Of a stretch of DNA of 51,606 nucleotides, positions 32,811 through 44,700 are shown piece by piece; position 1 is the stretch's first letter; each line of letters starts with the position of its first letter. The notes beneath the pieces were generated by a model that was not told where the DNA came from, did not search any database, and saw nothing but the letters and a program-made list of their open reading frames with translations. Origin of the DNA: Nemertoderma westbladi (taxonomy: Eukaryota > Xenacoelomorpha > Nemertodermatida > Nemertodermatidae); contig JAUCBJ010007444.1 of assembly GCA_032718475.1 (NCBI GenBank), positions 1 through 51,606 of the forward strand, given 5' to 3'. Both the position numbers and the translations under genes were made by a program.

Positions 32811-33421
32811 GTATCCGCTGGTCGAGCTACCTAGTTGGTTGATATCCATGGAGGATGCGCTTCTCTCCTGGATCAACATGTCTACCAGATGGTCAAAGGG
32901 GTTGAGGTCGTACGATGTTTGGCACTCGTCTCAAGACAGCAGCTTGGACTGGTCCCACCTTAGTTGTCTGTATGACTGCTGTCGGTAGACCGTGGGTCAT
33001 TAGGAATTTCCGGGGTATTACAGTTCTTACTAGTTCCCATTCCCTCGCCTTATATTCATAGGGGCGTCGGTTGACCTCTTGCAACTCGGGATGTGCACTG
33101 AGAAATGTCTTTCCGTATTCCAGGTCTCGGCCGATACAACCAAGTAGATTATATGAGTCCAGGTTGTTTGGGTTGATATTTTTCAAATATTTTCTCACAT
33201 ATTTGGTGGAAATGGACTCACAAACACGTTTGAGTAGTTCATAACTGGGAATATGAGTTTTCTGTTCGATTTGTGGAAATAGGTTGGGGTGAAATGCATA
33301 CACTCCCTCATAGGCACCATCCGGGATAGTAATGGTGGTGCGAATCGCAGTGAAGGTCTGCGCTAGCTTCCCAAGCTCGTATGTATCGCAATAAAATAAT
33401 CAACTCGTCTACGCTTTCCAT
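32811..33421 (-). pseudogene. BEL-D 3' ORF, N-terminal and middle part, split off by BEL-B
   Basis: In minus sense an ATG at 33421 starts a frame (MESVDELIILLR) that shifts near 33370 into a long frame (to 32893, 136 codons). That frame contains FHPNLFPQ, NLLGCIGRDLEYGK and KAREWELVRTVIPRKFLMTHG. A second shift near 32920 gives a Leu/Asp-rich segment reaching the BEL-B target site at 32815. The reading then continues at 22174 on the other side of BEL-B. I do not recognise the protein. Confidence 0.65.
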
Positions 33422-33478
33422 GTTGGGTCTAGACGGGCAATCCTAACTAGCGTGTCCCTTTAACTGACAGTAATGACA

Positions 33479-34503
33479 TTGTGTCATGAACTGTGGGCAG
33501 ACTGCATATTCTGCAACCCAACCAAACAATCTGGTCAATGCAACCCAACCAAACAACATACAGTAAATCCCTCTGAAATCTACAATCTAATTAGTAAACT
33601 AAACACTGGTAAAACTAGTAATTTATATGGGATAAATGCTGAATGTCTCATATATGGGCGGATGGAGACTCTATGCTCCTTCATTGCAGAACTTTTTGCA
33701 GAAATTTCCAACAGAGGTGTTTTTCAAAAGATTTCCTCTCTTGGGACCATGCAGTATTGCACCCGTGCCCAAACTCCAACAGACAGAATGTATTATTACA
33801 CAAGAACAATCCTTCGGGAACATAACTGTTACACTTACATTAGGAAAGCTCTGGGAACTATCCATCTTGAAAGAAATAACATATATATCTCCAAATCACC
33901 TGCAACTAGGATACAAACCACACATAGGATCAGACATAGCCCACCAAGCCGTTTCCAGTCTCATCAACAAATTTACTAAGAAGGGATCTCCTATGTACGT
34001 ACTTACTCAGTTTGGATCTTAGCTGTGCCTTTGATATGATATCTCATAGCAAACTCTTTCATAAACTAAGACAAACCAATATAGACGGAAACATAATCAA
34101 TGCTTTATCGTACTACAACCAATCTTCTGCCTATGTTTCTTGTGGGGGATACACTGTAGGTGAACCAATTGCAATTCAACAGGGAGTGAGACTGGGTGGT
34201 ATCTTGTCACCTTTCCTGTTCATTTTCTATCTGACGGACCTATTCGAACAGCTTGAAAAGTCAAACCTTGGTATCCACATTAAAGATGTTTCTTTCTGCG
34301 CCATAAACTACGCTGATGACATTATAATCCTGGCGAACATGAAGTCACACCTCAATAGTTTACTGGAAATTTGTTCACAGTATTTCAGAGATCACAACCT
34401 CAAATTAAATGAGTCAAAGTGTCACTTCCTGTCCATTAACACCAAAGGCACTACGAACACCAATGACATGATGCTTACCCTCAAGGATAAAACACTGCAA
34501 TAA
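33479..34503 (+). pseudogene. LINE reverse transcriptase relic
   Basis: Three frames form a broken RT: 33473-33979 starts with SKLNTGKTSNLYGINAE, 33636-34022 contains GYKPHIGSDIAHQAV, and 34012-34503 contains LSCAFDMISHSKLF (first Asp block), QQGVRLGGILSPFL and INYADDIIIL. The catalytic YADD is intact, but at least two frameshifts break the protein and the endonuclease is missing. The QGVR-x-GGILSP signature differs from the CR1-type RTs in this window, so this is another LINE family. Confidence 0.85.
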
Positions 34504-35714
34504 AAAAAGGTCTTTAGGATTATTACCTAGGTTAAAGGCCAACTACTAATCCACTTCAACGCCGAATCTAGAAAAAAACAATTATGCTTAACGACAATAT
34601 AATTACAGAGTTTCCTAATTTTTCAACAATGGAAACAAGCAATACGGATACGTTTCCAAAATTTTATAAATTTACTGTACAATTAATTTCGACGATGTAA
34701 TTCACATAGTTGTCATGGTAACCGGGTTTCAAAAAGTGCCCCATATCGGATTCTCCGATAGTGATTTGGGTGGGGTAGGTCAAGGTTAGAATTCCGTAGG
34801 ATTATAGGAAATGGGTGATTGGTTTATGTATGACTTTCTTTGGCCATGGTGAAATGGTCTATTTAACCAAGTTCCAACAACCCGATTTGGGCCGATTTTG
34901 GATATGTTGATAAGCATAAAATTTGGGTCTAGAAAATATTAAATTAAATTCTGTTGCAATTTGTCCGAGGTTGAGCCCTATTTTGACTGGACTATTGTGG
35001 TGATTTTCCATTATCATATTTGTAATACTTGTTTTTATCGTGCCCCATTGAATTAAAACAATCTATTCCAGGTTATGTTTAATATATTTAATATCTCAGC
35101 AAATCAACTTTCTAGAACATACGTAGAGGCAAAAATAAGTAACTAAGTAAAATTACATAAATATAATTGGAACAAATAGAAACAGAAAGCGGTTTCGAGG
35201 AGTGGACACAAGGCAACGTTGTTTCACTATCGTTGGATTACTAACCTGCGAACCATTCTGATAAACTACTTTCAGCAACTAACACGGATACCCAACTTAC
35301 AGACTGCAATGGATCCAAGGAGGGGCGGGACAACTACTGGTAACGAAAGACTAGCGGTAGCGGAAGAATATGACGAATGTCTAACACCATCGGATGACGA
35401 TTATCTTGTGGAAGATAGGTAATTAAAGATGTATTTATCCTAATATTCAATTTTAATTTAATGCAATTAAAATATGTTCAAAAAAGATTACGGTATGCCA
35501 CAAACCACCTAGAGATGAAGTGCAAAATCACAGCAATAATAAAATAATAAAATATTGCTTAATTGCAAAACTTCAGTTCAATTTTTATAAATTATTCCAT
35601 TATTAGCTAAATATCTAGAACTTTTCCAAATAAAGTAAGTGAAAATGAAGAACTTCTAGCGCACACTACATCCACTGGTATAGTATGTAATTTCCTTTAA
35701 TTTATGTGAAGAGC
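34504..35714. other. Unassigned AT-rich sequence
   Basis: No recognisable element. A 67-codon frame at 35219-35422 includes an ATG at 35309, an acidic end and a GTAATT donor-like sequence after it, but nothing else supports an exon. Confidence 0.35.
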
Positions 35715-36208
35715 TATCAATAAAGAAAGGCAGACATCTGGCTGTTATCTTTATTGATTTCTTCAAGTAACATTCGATTCAGTCTCTCGCTTACGTATGT
35801 TCAGCATACTTTTATTATATGGGATTCGTGATAAAACTTTTACTGCAATCAGACGAGGTTCAACAACCTTTGTGTTTACCATTGGTGACAAACTTACACC
35901 ATCTTATTCATAATTGTGGTTGACTATGTTCTACGCTTTTTGACAAGCCGGCACAGCATTCTTAAAAATGCAGCTGCAAGGCAGCATGCCGATCCTAGTA
36001 GTAGTAGTAGTAGTATGTTCTACGCATGTCTTTATATCATCATAATGATGATGGGGTGGTGGTAACACCACCTAAACTGGCTCCAGAAGTCCAGGAAATC
36101 CAGCCAAGCGATCCAGCCACTGATCTAGATAAACTAACTGATATTGCTTTCACCTTGAGGAACATCCTGCGCAATGTCTTGTGCTTGGAAGCCTTATGGA
36201 GTGAATAA
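35715..36208 (+). pseudogene. RTE-like reverse transcriptase fragment, frameshifted
   Basis: Translation gives GRHLAVIFIDFFK, then after a shift FDSVSRLRMFSILLLYGI and TIGDKLT, then after another shift LFIIVVDYVLR. These are successive RT blocks of the RTE type. A 77-bp insertion (35937-36013) follows. The 60-codon frame to 36208 is probably its degenerate continuation. Confidence 0.7.
35937..36013 (+). mobile_element. 77-bp insertion with 12-bp target duplication and (TAG)n tail
   Basis: TATGTTCTACGC occurs at 35925-35936 and again at 36014-36025. Between them lie about 60 bp of sequence with AAGCCGGCACAGC and CTGCAAGGCAGCATGCC blocks, ending in about six TAG units. A target duplication of this length and a microsatellite tail are signs of a very short, 5'-truncated LINE or SINE copied by target-primed reverse transcription. 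Confidence 0.7.
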
Positions 36209-36506
36209 GCATAGTGGTCAGGAGACGCATCTTAATTGACACTGGCCTTGAAGATGCGGATAATCTCGCGAAAGTCATGGGGGAGAGAGAGTTGTTGCAG
36301 AACAATATTGTTGACAAGCCTCATAGAAATATTTATGTTCAGTCATCATAGCATCTCAATTTTAGATCTCAATTCTGTATTTTAGGGATAGTTATAAAAT
36401 CCGAAAATAACGAAAAAGACGAAATTATTAACGAAAATATCGAAATTATAATACTTTAAATAAATTCTCACTTTCCAGTGAGATCGGTATTATTATAAGT
36501 CTCACT
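36209..36506. other. Unassigned spacer left of the TIR element
   Basis: AT-rich, with several GAAAATA/CGAAA-type short repeats near 36395-36450. The last five bases, TCACT at 36502-36506, are the left target duplication of the TIR element. Confidence 0.4.
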
Positions 36507-37221
36507 CTACATTTTTTTATTAATAAATTCAGATAATTTCGCCCCATTATCGACTCTAAAGGTAATTTAATACCAACTACTGTCTCTGAAGTTTGGTTGG
36601 CACTCTTTCGTAATTTATCCGCCATGTGATATCGGTATTAACCCGCCATTTTAAGATTTTTTTTGTGTTTTTATGGCGGGTAAATAACGAAAAATATTAA
36701 TTAATTTTATCATTTTGGCACGTATATGGCGGGTAAATAGCGGAACAATTAATTCATTAAATTTCTTAAAGTTTAGTTGAGAGAAAATTAGACAAAAAAC
36801 ATTTAAATTTATAATTTAACATCAAATAGAACAAATTTAACATCATCAATAATTTTAGGCGAATTAATACCGAAAACACTGCGCGGGTAAAAAGTGCCGA
36901 TTGGGTTTTTAGGTGTAATAAAATGATGACAAAACACCACAAGATGGCGCTCAAATTACAAAAAACCGTACCGTACCGTACGCCATAATGCGTGCAGTGT
37001 AGTGTTGGGGTAGGGACCGGCTCACCCGACCGGTCCCCCTAACTTTACCCCTTCAGGCTGTACCATGCTTGTAATACACTAGAACACTGATCTAATGATG
37101 CTGAATTGATTCATCCAAGACGCCATTGGTCAACACCTAAAAACCAATCAGCAGACAGTATTTGGTATTAAATTACGAAAATGGGGCGAAGTTATCGGAT
37201 TTTATTAGTTAAAAAATGTAG
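36507..37221. mobile_element. 715-bp MITE-like element with 46-bp terminal inverted repeats
   Basis: The left TIR (36507-36552) and right TIR (37176-37221) both read inward from CTACATTTTTT to TTCGCCCCAT-x-x-TCG, with a handful of mismatches. The flanking pentamers TCACT at 36502-36506 and 37222-37226 match exactly. Internal inverted motifs occur: AACCCGCCAT near 36640 against ATGGCGGGT near 36674 and 36727, and GGGACCGG/CCGGTCCC near 37013-37042. There is no transposase, so it is non-autonomous. The superfamily is unclear. Confidence 0.8.
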
Positions 37222-37936
37222 TCACTCATATAATAATAAATAATGGCTCATATTAGAATGGTGTTAGAATTTAAACTACCTTTGACTGAGCGAGACAACT
37301 TAACAAAGAGTGAAGTGTTTTCATGGTGTGGATGAGTGGTTGGCCACTATCCCGTGGCTGGTTATTAATGTGTTTGTTGTAGCTGGTTGAAAAGACAAAG
37401 TTATGCCGCATGGGATGACAAGCTTGATGACTGTGTTTGTCATTTAGTAAATGATTTATACAAGATGCTCCAGTGTGACGATCCTGTAAACGGACAATAG
37501 ACTGTTTCAAATTGTTGTAGATGCGAGTGACTTTGCTCGGGCGGTGTAGTCCTGGAGGATGGTGTTTGGTTAAAGTCGCAATGCATATCAATGTGTCAGA
37601 GCTTGATTCATTTCTGGATGGGCTGAATGCAGCAGTTAAAATCCGTCGACCTTTGTGATACATACTTTCAAATATGTTGTTAATTCGTGAGGTGAAACTC
37701 CCACCTTATGATATTGTTTTAGTTCCAGAAATTCCAGAAGAACTAGTTACGGTTGTTATTTCGTAGGCCCATGAACACACAGGTCATGCTGAAAAGAAAC
37801 CCAAAGGAAATTATTATATAACAAATACTGTTTGAAATACTTGATCTCATAATAAATAACTCAATACTATTTACTATTACAATAACAAATGTGGTATATA
37901 TATATAATATGTAGTAAATATAAGTAGTCCATATAA
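37222..37936. other. Unassigned sequence between the MITE and the orphan ORF
   Basis: A minus-strand frame at 37271-37663 (130 codons, His/Ser/Arg-rich) and a plus-strand frame near 37680-37765 are open but match nothing I know. The base composition changes abruptly at about 37937. Confidence 0.35.
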
Positions 37937-39657
37937 GACGCGTTGCGGCAGGAGGAGCGAGCGGCGAAGGCGAAAGAGTTATTCGAGAAGCGGATAGCGG
38001 AGTACAATAAGACCGCGGATAGACATCAAGAGGAGACTAGGAGAGTGACCGGATTTGTTCCACAGGCCGTATCTCAACCCCGACCGGTGTATTATTCCGA
38101 CGGCAACGAACCTGCGATAATAGTAGATCATCCGGAGTCGCGAGAAGCGATAAGATTCTTGCCGATGGTAAGGATGGCGGATCATTGGAACGTTGACTGT
38201 CTACGGGAAGTTTTATGCGCGAAGTTCTTGCGTGATGTCCCGATGCAGATCACGGATTATGACATATTGGACAAGATTGGAGCTCCGGGGAAGGAGAGCA
38301 AATTGTTTGGATGGTTGGATAAGTACATCAAAGTATGGGTCGCGGTGGCTACATTCCCAGACGACGAGGAGGTAGACCAGACGTGGCTGAGGAGGAAGGG
38401 TTCTTACACCCGATATGATGACCACAAGGCTATCGAGCGCATGTGGACCCCATCAGACAAGATTCAGCGTCAGTGGAGGAAAACGGAGGAATCACTGCAG
38501 GATTGGAGGGTGATGTTCTATGACAATGAAGGAGGGTCCCATCAGGAATGTTTGACTAGCAAGTGCATTCAAATTCGCGCAGCCGATGGTGTGACTCATG
38601 TGTTTATGCGCGTGAGGGCGGATCGAGAGAGACCGGAGCCTATCATAACGACACAATATCGGAAAGGGAAGGATCCTAGGGAGCAGATTTTGGAGGTATG
38701 CAGGCGAGGAGATATGCACGGAGCAGAGCGTATCGACGCCAGGATGCTACCCAAGAAGGTTAGAGAGGCTATTCTCAACCAAGATTACGTCAAGGTGGGA
38801 TCAGGAGTCCAGAGCGATTTGGAGAGTGACTTCAACGCCATGACTGATCTGGAAGATAGATTGCCGAGACCGTTTGTCGACACCAAGCTATTGTTGCTAT
38901 GGGCACAGGATATTGGAATTTATAGAGAGTATCCCAACTCTGCCAAGACTGGTATGGGCTTTATAGCACAATTGTTGTATAATTGGGACTTTAAGTTAAA
39001 GACGCAGAATAAATATGAGGAGGCGTATGGTGAATACAACACGCCACCGGGAGCGGAGTTTAAATCCCACTTCAAGCGGCAAGCGTTAGTGTATTGGAAC
39101 ATTTGCGCGCCACCCCGTGCGTCGCTACAATATTATTTGGTGCTTGAGTCGAACACGGTAACTTGTTTATTAGCGGATATCGTTGCGCGAGTTTTGAAGC
39201 GTCATCCATTGGTATTCGGAGGAGATCAATACGTTCGCTCGAAAGGGGGAATCCAATCCGACGTGATGAAGCGTTTCTTAACCCCGTTCTTTAACCAATC
39301 GTTGGAGAATACGTCGATGGTTAGGAGAGGATTAGCAATATTCGAAGGAGTATATCGACAGAACATCGGAGATTTGGGAGACCGACCGTCGATGGAATAT
39401 CCGACGCCAGAGGCCTTGGAGAAGTGGTTCGGGAATCAAACCCGCAGGTTTGGTACTCCCTTCCGCTCGGAGGCTGATAGACCCGTTAAGGAGGGTTGGC
39501 CGGAGACGTTAGTAGAGGTGTTCGGAGTAGATCTTCCGGTGGAGAAGACATATCCGAAACGAACGCGGAAGGAAATATTGGAGATAGAGGACAAGGGCGA
39601 GGATGTTTACTTTGTTCAGGATCGACAACCGCTGACCGGAGAGGACGACATCGTATT
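37937..39657 (+). pseudogene. Orphan open reading frame, 573 codons, unknown function, cut at both ends
   Basis: The frame is open from 37937, after a TAA, with no ATG until an internal Met about 80 codons in. It runs to 39657, where the BEL-C LTR begins; a chance continuation into the LTR ends at 39844. The protein is soluble-looking. It has a charged helical start (ERAAKAKELFEKRIAEY), many Trp/Arg/Asp, a helical hydrophobic centre (TKLLLLWAQDIGIYREYP, GMGFIAQLLYNWDF) and an acidic/basic end. It has no transmembrane segment, zinc knuckle or known catalytic motif. It is GC-richer than the DNA to its left. It could be an endogenous viral structural gene, an unknown retroelement gene or a host exon. 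The lack of stops in 573 codons makes chance very unlikely. Confidence 0.7.
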
Positions 39658-41129
39658 TGTAAAAGCTTCTGTGGGATATAACTGGCCCCTTTGCTTCGCA
39701 ATCCAGTTTCCCACCAGGCGCTGGAATACTCTAAAAGGTTCTCTAACTGTACATATATTCCCCTCGCCCGCAAGGTACCGTTACAGGTGTTTTAACGGAC
39801 ATAAAAGTCATTCGTCTATATACCTGCTTTGGCGGACATGGTAAGGCAAAAAACCCGTAATGCACCAAATACCTTTACACGGCTTGGCCTTGATGATTCA
39901 GATTGCGACATCTAGCAGCTGGTTGCTGGCATGGAAACAGCCATTGGACGCACGGTTCTTTGTTTGGTTTGAGCCAATCAGAGCGATTTTTTCTGTCGAC
40001 GTGTAGATATTCGGCCGATGATACTAGGAGTGTTCAGTCTTACTGTTTTTGTGATACTGTTGTGTTGTTGGTATCTAGGCCAGGAACACCGGCTCTATAA
40101 TCAATTCGTTTTCATACTTTAGAAGAAACATTAGTAGGCTCAAGATTATAGAGCGTATAACTGTTAGCAGTCCAGTCTATGTCATATATCACATATCATT
40201 ACTTGTCATATCATATCTTAACCTACCGTCTTAATGTTTTACTGTTGTCATATTTTGTATTAGTTGGTTGAATATTATTTGGAGAACATTTATAAAGAAC
40301 CCAAATTTCCCAATTTTCTTGATACACTACAGGTTAGAGAGACGGGTTATATATAGCGATTGCGACTTATATTATTGTGTATGTAGTGAATTTAATGCTA
40401 TTTGATAAGCACTACATTGGTCCGTTGCTGTTCTCTCTGTACACGGTTCCATTTACTTAGTATTCTGCAAACAAAAATGGCCATACGGATGATTTAGATC
40501 AGCAGAACTTCTGTGCAATATTATATATTTGGGGCCCCATTGGATCAGTTATTGCATTTAGTTGCCCCTATAGAAGACTACTTCGTCTTCTTAATGCTTT
40601 ATGACAGTATTATATCAGGCGCTGTTCCAATGTAACCCCCCTTGTGTAACTGTTATAATGTTGTGCAGTGCATACATATTACTTTATTGAGTTGGCCTGT
40701 AATCTATCCTAAGTGATTTCAGTGTAACTGCCAATGGGATTGCTTAGTGAGCAACCAGCTGGAGTGAATTGATTACCACATTGTTCTTTGTACATTTCTG
40801 CATATTTAAGGCAGTGTAGTTAATATCCCGGCAGTCACCTAGAGTCATTTACGGTAACGATATTATTAGGTGTTTACCCGTTTATACTGGGAGCACAAAT
40901 TCTTATGATTGTTATTCATATTATATTATTATAAGAATATACTATCTCTAATCTGAATTCTCTCTTTTATAATTTGTTAACAACCATGCATAAAATGGAA
41001 ACAGCGTTCCTGGGAGAGCTCCTATTCCTCACCGATAGATCCTTAGCCCCAATCTAGTTTCTGCTGCTAGCCGATCAACTCAATTCTTTCCCTTTCAAAA
41101 AACTCACGAACCTAACGCATTCGTGTACA
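39658..41129 (+). repeat. BEL-C 5' LTR (about 1472 bp)
   Basis: It starts TGTAAAAGCTTCTGTGGG and ends GTGTACA, matching the BEL-B LTR ends, and the next bases (ATAA) also match BEL-B. Shared blocks include AACATTAGTAGGCT, ATTATAGAGCGTATAACTGTTA and a 39-bp identity at 40305-40343. The rest is diverged and about 270 bp longer. The right boundary is inferred from BEL-B alone. Confidence 0.75.
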
Positions 41130-41787
41130 ATAAGAATTTGTGTGCAGCGAATTGGTGCGTTCCATCTCGCCGAAAGAGTTGAAGTTTTGGAAGCAGACTA
41201 TCTGTTGGACTACGGATTTTCTAAAGGAGACATCGTATCTAAAGGTTGATCTTATCTATCTATTCACCGACTCTAGGATGATTAGAGAAATTTCTTTATC
41301 AGGCTAAGTACCCGTTATTTATTACTTCGTGACTGAATGAAATTCTAACAGGCTACTAAACTCGATTCAGAAGTTATTCTCGCTAACATTGCGTCATATG
41401 TTTTCCGGTCGTTAGGGACACATCGGGCAAACCGACGTTGTTTGTCCGCCGGTACTCTCGTATCTGTAAACGAGGGATTATAATCCCTAGCCTCACGAAA
41501 TAATTTTCGTTGTGTTAGTTACTTTTGGCTGTTTTTTTTAAGTTCTGCTGATCGTATTTTGGTACATTGGTTTAATGATTTCGGCCAATGATTTTATAAT
41601 TTGTTAATATTCTGTCATAATTTTTGCAAGACGACTCATACTGCCCGGTGCGAAAACCATTCATATCCGGTCGGTTGTTTTAAGACAATTTTTACCCTGA
41701 TCTTTCCGTATTATAAACGGAATTATTATACCGTTGTGTTAAATTTTTTAGGACTTTAGTATACTGCACGTTTATTCCTACAAGAAA
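41130..41787 (+). other. BEL-C 5' leader
   Basis: Untranslated AT-rich sequence between LTR and gag. No primer binding site was recognised. Confidence 0.5.
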
Positions 41788-44700
41788 ATGTCAAGTCTTA
41801 ATGTTGGTATAGGACCTGGATCCCCAAGGAGTGGAGTGTCTCTGGTTGGTGACCCGTTGCTGGTTGGCGCCCCCATCGCTGACCTCACTGCGGCAAGTCA
41901 TTCCGAGTTGGTGTCCGGCCACAAACCGTCCATTCCAGCACCAGCTGATATCACATTAAGTACAGCGGTCGCGTTGAAAAGGTCTCACTATCGGGGTGAG
42001 CCGTGTTATGATGAGGGCCCGCGGCATGCCCCCATTGGTTCAGCAAAGGGCCCCTTAACTCGCCTGAGGGGCAATGGTGCCCCCAGCTCAAACATGGTTG
42101 CTAGTGTGACAAGTGTGGGTACCATAAACCGAGGTTTGGGACAACTCTATCGCCACCTGGAATCGGAGTGTGAGGAGATCAACAAAGCACGGGTAAGTTC
42201 CACTGTTGACTCTGCCGTTTTATACACACTGACACAGAAACTCATTGCCAGGTTTGTCAAGATTAAGGATCGTGTAACACAATTAGAGCATTACTATGAG
42301 TGTAATGGAACCAGAGAGGACTATGAACAGGTAACTTCTAAGTTTAATTATTATAGAGACTTGTACCATAAAGCTATTGAGACTCCAGCTCATTCTGTAA
42401 GTATCCAGGTCACTCCCCCTAGAGAAGTAATTAAAGCTATTACCCACCCGCCCTCAGAGGTACAGAATCTGCAAAGGACATCCGGTGAAGTATTAAACTC
42501 TAATTATTATGGCCCGCCTGGGCCAGAACAGGTAGTTGGTGGCACCGCTAATTTAAACATCGATGCTTTAAATCCCAATAAGGTTAGTACTTACTCTGTG
42601 GGACATGGGGTCCCTAGGCAAAGACAGGTTAGTGTGGGGGGTGCATCACATTTGTCAGGTAGCTCCTCGAGCTCATCCAAAGTTCAGCGGCTCGCCGAAG
42701 CCAAATTAGCAGAACTAGAAAGCATCCAGGCTCAAGAGACCCTTAGGCGCCAGGAAATTGTTGACCGTGAACGCCATCGTATTCAAGTAGACCTTGAGGC
42801 TACACGAATTTCGGAGGCCGGCCAAGAAACTATCTTGAAAGCCACAAAAGCAGCTGAGAAGGCTAAGGAACAAGCAGATGAAGAAACTAGGAAGGCAGAA
42901 GCACAGGCCATCAAAGCTGTTGCTGAGGTCAAACGTGTAGCTGCGGCCAATGAACGTCTACAGGTACTTGAAAGTGCTGAGTTATGGTGTCGAGCGCAAA
43001 ATGTCAGGGACCAATGTAGTCTTCGCACCAGAATTTTGGAAGCTGAAGGCAGCGCCCCTGAAGGTGAGGAATTCGCCAGTGTAATGCATGTTGATTTGCC
43101 TCTAGTTGCAACCGGATATTCAGTGGCCCATCCAGAACCTGCAAGCACAAGTACCAGCCAGTTTGTTCCACAGGTACGACAGGTAGACAAACCCATATAT
43201 TCCAGTAACATAGGTGATAGCATATTTACTACACCGCAGCCTGAACATCAACCGTCTACTCGACCACATCGACTGAAATTTGACAATCATGTTCAGGCTG
43301 CTCGTACTCCTAGGTTTTTAGATAGACAAGTTAAAAGTAGTTCCACTCACACTTACACCCTCAGTCTAGGTAAATCTCCTGAAAATCATTATATTCCCCA
43401 ACCTAGTAAGGGCGACCTTCCTTGTGCCCAGGTGCTTTATAAAACATCAGATAGTGAGCATCTCCCACAAGATGAGCCAGGTTCCGTCATAGAACCCCCC
43501 AATTGGGAACCTCCCATAGAAAGGGCCCCTTACCAGTTATCTAAGGGACCGCTGACCCCACAGTTTTATGCAAGGCCAACCTACTTAGATCAGCATAACA
43601 ATAGTAGTGAGTCCCACAACCAATGCAGATCACAAAACAACACCGACCCAGTCATACACCACAAGGGGTACACTGATGGGAGTAGGCACCTTGACTCCAG
43701 GAGAACTGGAGGCCATCTGTCTGGTGATCCTGGTGGGGGGCCCAGTGATCCCGACAGTGATAATGACCGATCTACAGACCGGCGGGGCAGAGATGGACGC
43801 CAATCACGTCGTACCTCCCCTAGACATTATTCATATAATTCACCCAATATGGGAATGTTAGAGGTTTATGAGCGTTTAGCATTGGCTCTAGAAGCCCCAC
43901 GAGCTGACCCAACGCCATTTCTTGGGGATCCCAAGAAATTTGTGTCTTTTAAAAATCGCTTTATGGCTCAAGTGCATTCGAAAGATGTCACTGATGACAT
44001 CAAATTACGCCATTTGGTCACCTATGTTAAAGGTGAACCTCTGGACCTCATAGAGCATTTTGAGGGTATGACTAATGGATATCAGCTGGCATGGGAAACC
44101 CTAGAAAAGAACTATGGGAATCCGGCTTTAATAATTAAGGCTGTCATCGAGGATGTCACACGATGTCGCTTTCCCATAGAAACACCTAGTGATGTAAGGA
44201 GGTATGCCCATGATGTGCGACGCACTATGGATGTGCTATGGACTTTAAATTGCCCACAGTACGTCAACAACCCCGATTTTATTCAGCGAGTAGCTGTGAA
44301 CCTTAATGATAGGATGAGGTTACGGTGGGCGAGGAGAGTTACTAGGTTTAGACAGGACCGAGGAAGTGACCCAGGACTTAGACAGTTAGTGGCTTTCTTA
44401 GAAGAGGAATCTGACGTCCTAAACTGTCCTATGTATGGTAGGCCAGCTGCTGAATCTATTCTCAGAGAAAGGATGGGGGACAAATTCCATGGTTTTGGGA
44501 CAAAACCATTGCCATTAGCAGGTGACAAGTGTGACCGCCGGGCTGCTCGTGATGTTCATCACGTCCCGGAGACACCACGCTTCCCCTCAATCGACGGTAA
44601 ACAACGGCTTATGACGTCATTCCATGAGGAACATTGTGTAGTTCCTGAGGTTATGGAGGAACCATCCTTTTCAGAAGCTAGCGGTGTGGATACTGACAAC

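Noticed and set aside
37271-37663. Minus-strand 130-codon gene
   Set aside because: No domain, start context or neighbouring support. It remains an open frame of unknown meaning next to a MITE.
39658-39844. C-terminal continuation of the orphan ORF into 39844
   Set aside because: The last ~60 codons are BEL-C LTR sequence, so the continuation is accidental.
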